Origin: an uncultured Anaerolineae bacterium
GTDB lineage: Bacteria; Chloroflexota; Anaerolineae; Anaerolineales; Villigracilaceae
DNA length: 39,625 nt
Assembly: GCA_903910795.1 (NCBI GenBank)
Contig: CAIWAX010000157.1
Location: 1-39,625 of the forward strand
Reading direction: 5' to 3'
The notes below the pieces were generated by a model that saw only the letters and a program-made list of their open reading frames with translations, did not search any database and was not told the DNA's origin. Of this stretch, positions 39,279 to 39,625 are shown piece by piece. The position numbers were made by a program, and so were the translations under genes. The stretch's first letter is position 1; each line of letters opens with the position of its first letter.

Positions 39279-39625
39279 GGTTTCCTTGTATTATTTGTAA
39301 TTAATGACGGATGTTGGTTTTTACCAAAATTGTCCTGATTTTTTGTGTGTACAGAGATACATTATCAATTGTTTTCCTCAAAAAACAAGCGGTCCGTGGG
39401 TCGTTATGGCGGCTCTTTTAAAAGACTCCGGTCTGGCCGCGTGGCTTGGTTGGCATTCTCGAATCCCACAGGAAAAGTATACAACAAATATAAATGTATG
39501 ATGATCGAAAGTGCCTCGAGGGTATAGCGCAAAACTGTTGGTAAATTTTTGGCAAACTTCCACGCACACCATTTCGGCGGGCTGACCCACAGGGCACACT
39601 TCGTGCGAGGCCCTTCCTCAGTACA
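39279..39625. other. 347-bp right-end region without supported gene
   Basis: The listed short ORFs are low-complexity shadows with no recognisable domain. The first 20 nt probably hold the ribosome-binding site of the PPOX gene on the minus strand. At the far end AGGGC (39591-39595) and GCCCT (39610-39614) bracket a short stem-loop that may be the edge of another dispersed repeat. Nothing else is visible. Confidence 0.5.

Noticed and set aside
39304-39599. Short ORFs on both strands at the right end
   Set aside because: They overlap each other in several frames, lack ribosome-binding sites and show no family resemblance.

Overview
The window is one contiguous stretch of a bacterial chromosome, most likely from Chloroflexota (Anaerolineae-like). 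This is inferred from Cys-anchored binding proteins with long Ala/Pro/Thr linkers (LLAACAPAAT...), a split PurH, an XPB-type helicase with helicase-associated partners, an F420-type PPOX protein and dispersed short palindromic repeats. I see no rRNA, tRNA, CRISPR array, transposase or phage genes. The coding strand is + for most of the window and - for 13.5-18.4 kb and 35.3-39.3 kb.

Layout. (1) 0-6.4 kb: a peptide/nickel-type ABC importer (lipoprotein and two permeases, no ATPases), then a three-gene ABC-2 exporter (COG4586/4587/3694 type). (2) 6.4-8.5 kb: purine biosynthesis, with PurH as two separate genes in reversed domain order (AICAR transformylase, then IMP cyclohydrolase). They follow a 15-bp inverted repeat flanked by two identical TATAAT-containing decamers. 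(3) 8.6-11.9 kb: a small surface/pilus-type operon with a receiver-CpaE/TadZ fusion, two paralogous proteins joining a pilin-like N-terminus to a LamG-like secreted domain, and a membrane-anchored carboxypeptidase-regulatory-like protein. (4) 12.0-13.5 kb: a DegV protein and an orphan MNT-type nucleotidyltransferase domain. (5) 13.5-18.4 kb (-): a three-gene, 1-nt-overlapping operon ending in an XPB/ERCC3 helicase. (6) 18.6-25.9 kb (+): a complete Wadjet anti-plasmid system, jetA-jetB-jetC-jetD, preceded by a small XRE regulator with a good promoter and a perfect palindrome at the predicted transcription start. Regions 5 and 6 are divergent and share a 194-bp control region. (7) 26.2-35.3 kb (+): a GntR/UTRA regulator with an 18-nt palindromic operator candidate, a degenerate M24 (creatinase/prolidase-fold) protein, a polar amino-acid ABC importer (AapJQMP type) and two tandem UroD/MtaA-fold proteins. 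A second degenerate M24 protein is convergent at 35.3-36.5 kb. This reads as an uptake and breakdown cassette for a small, perhaps N- or O-methylated, amino-acid-like compound. (8) 36.7-39.3 kb (-): a YgeY-like M20 hydrolase coupled to an unrecognised 291-aa protein, and a PPOX/F420-type protein.

The strongest points for follow-up are: the regulated Wadjet locus with dispersed repeats between jetA/jetB and jetC/jetD; a palindromic element that appears to have entered the coding sequence of two helicase-partner genes; the pilin-LamG fusions; and the cassette that pairs two M24-fold proteins lacking canonical metal-ligand aspartates with two UroD-fold proteins. Several ORF-track starts lie upstream of the probable true start and have been moved using promoter, Shine-Dalgarno or paralogue evidence.
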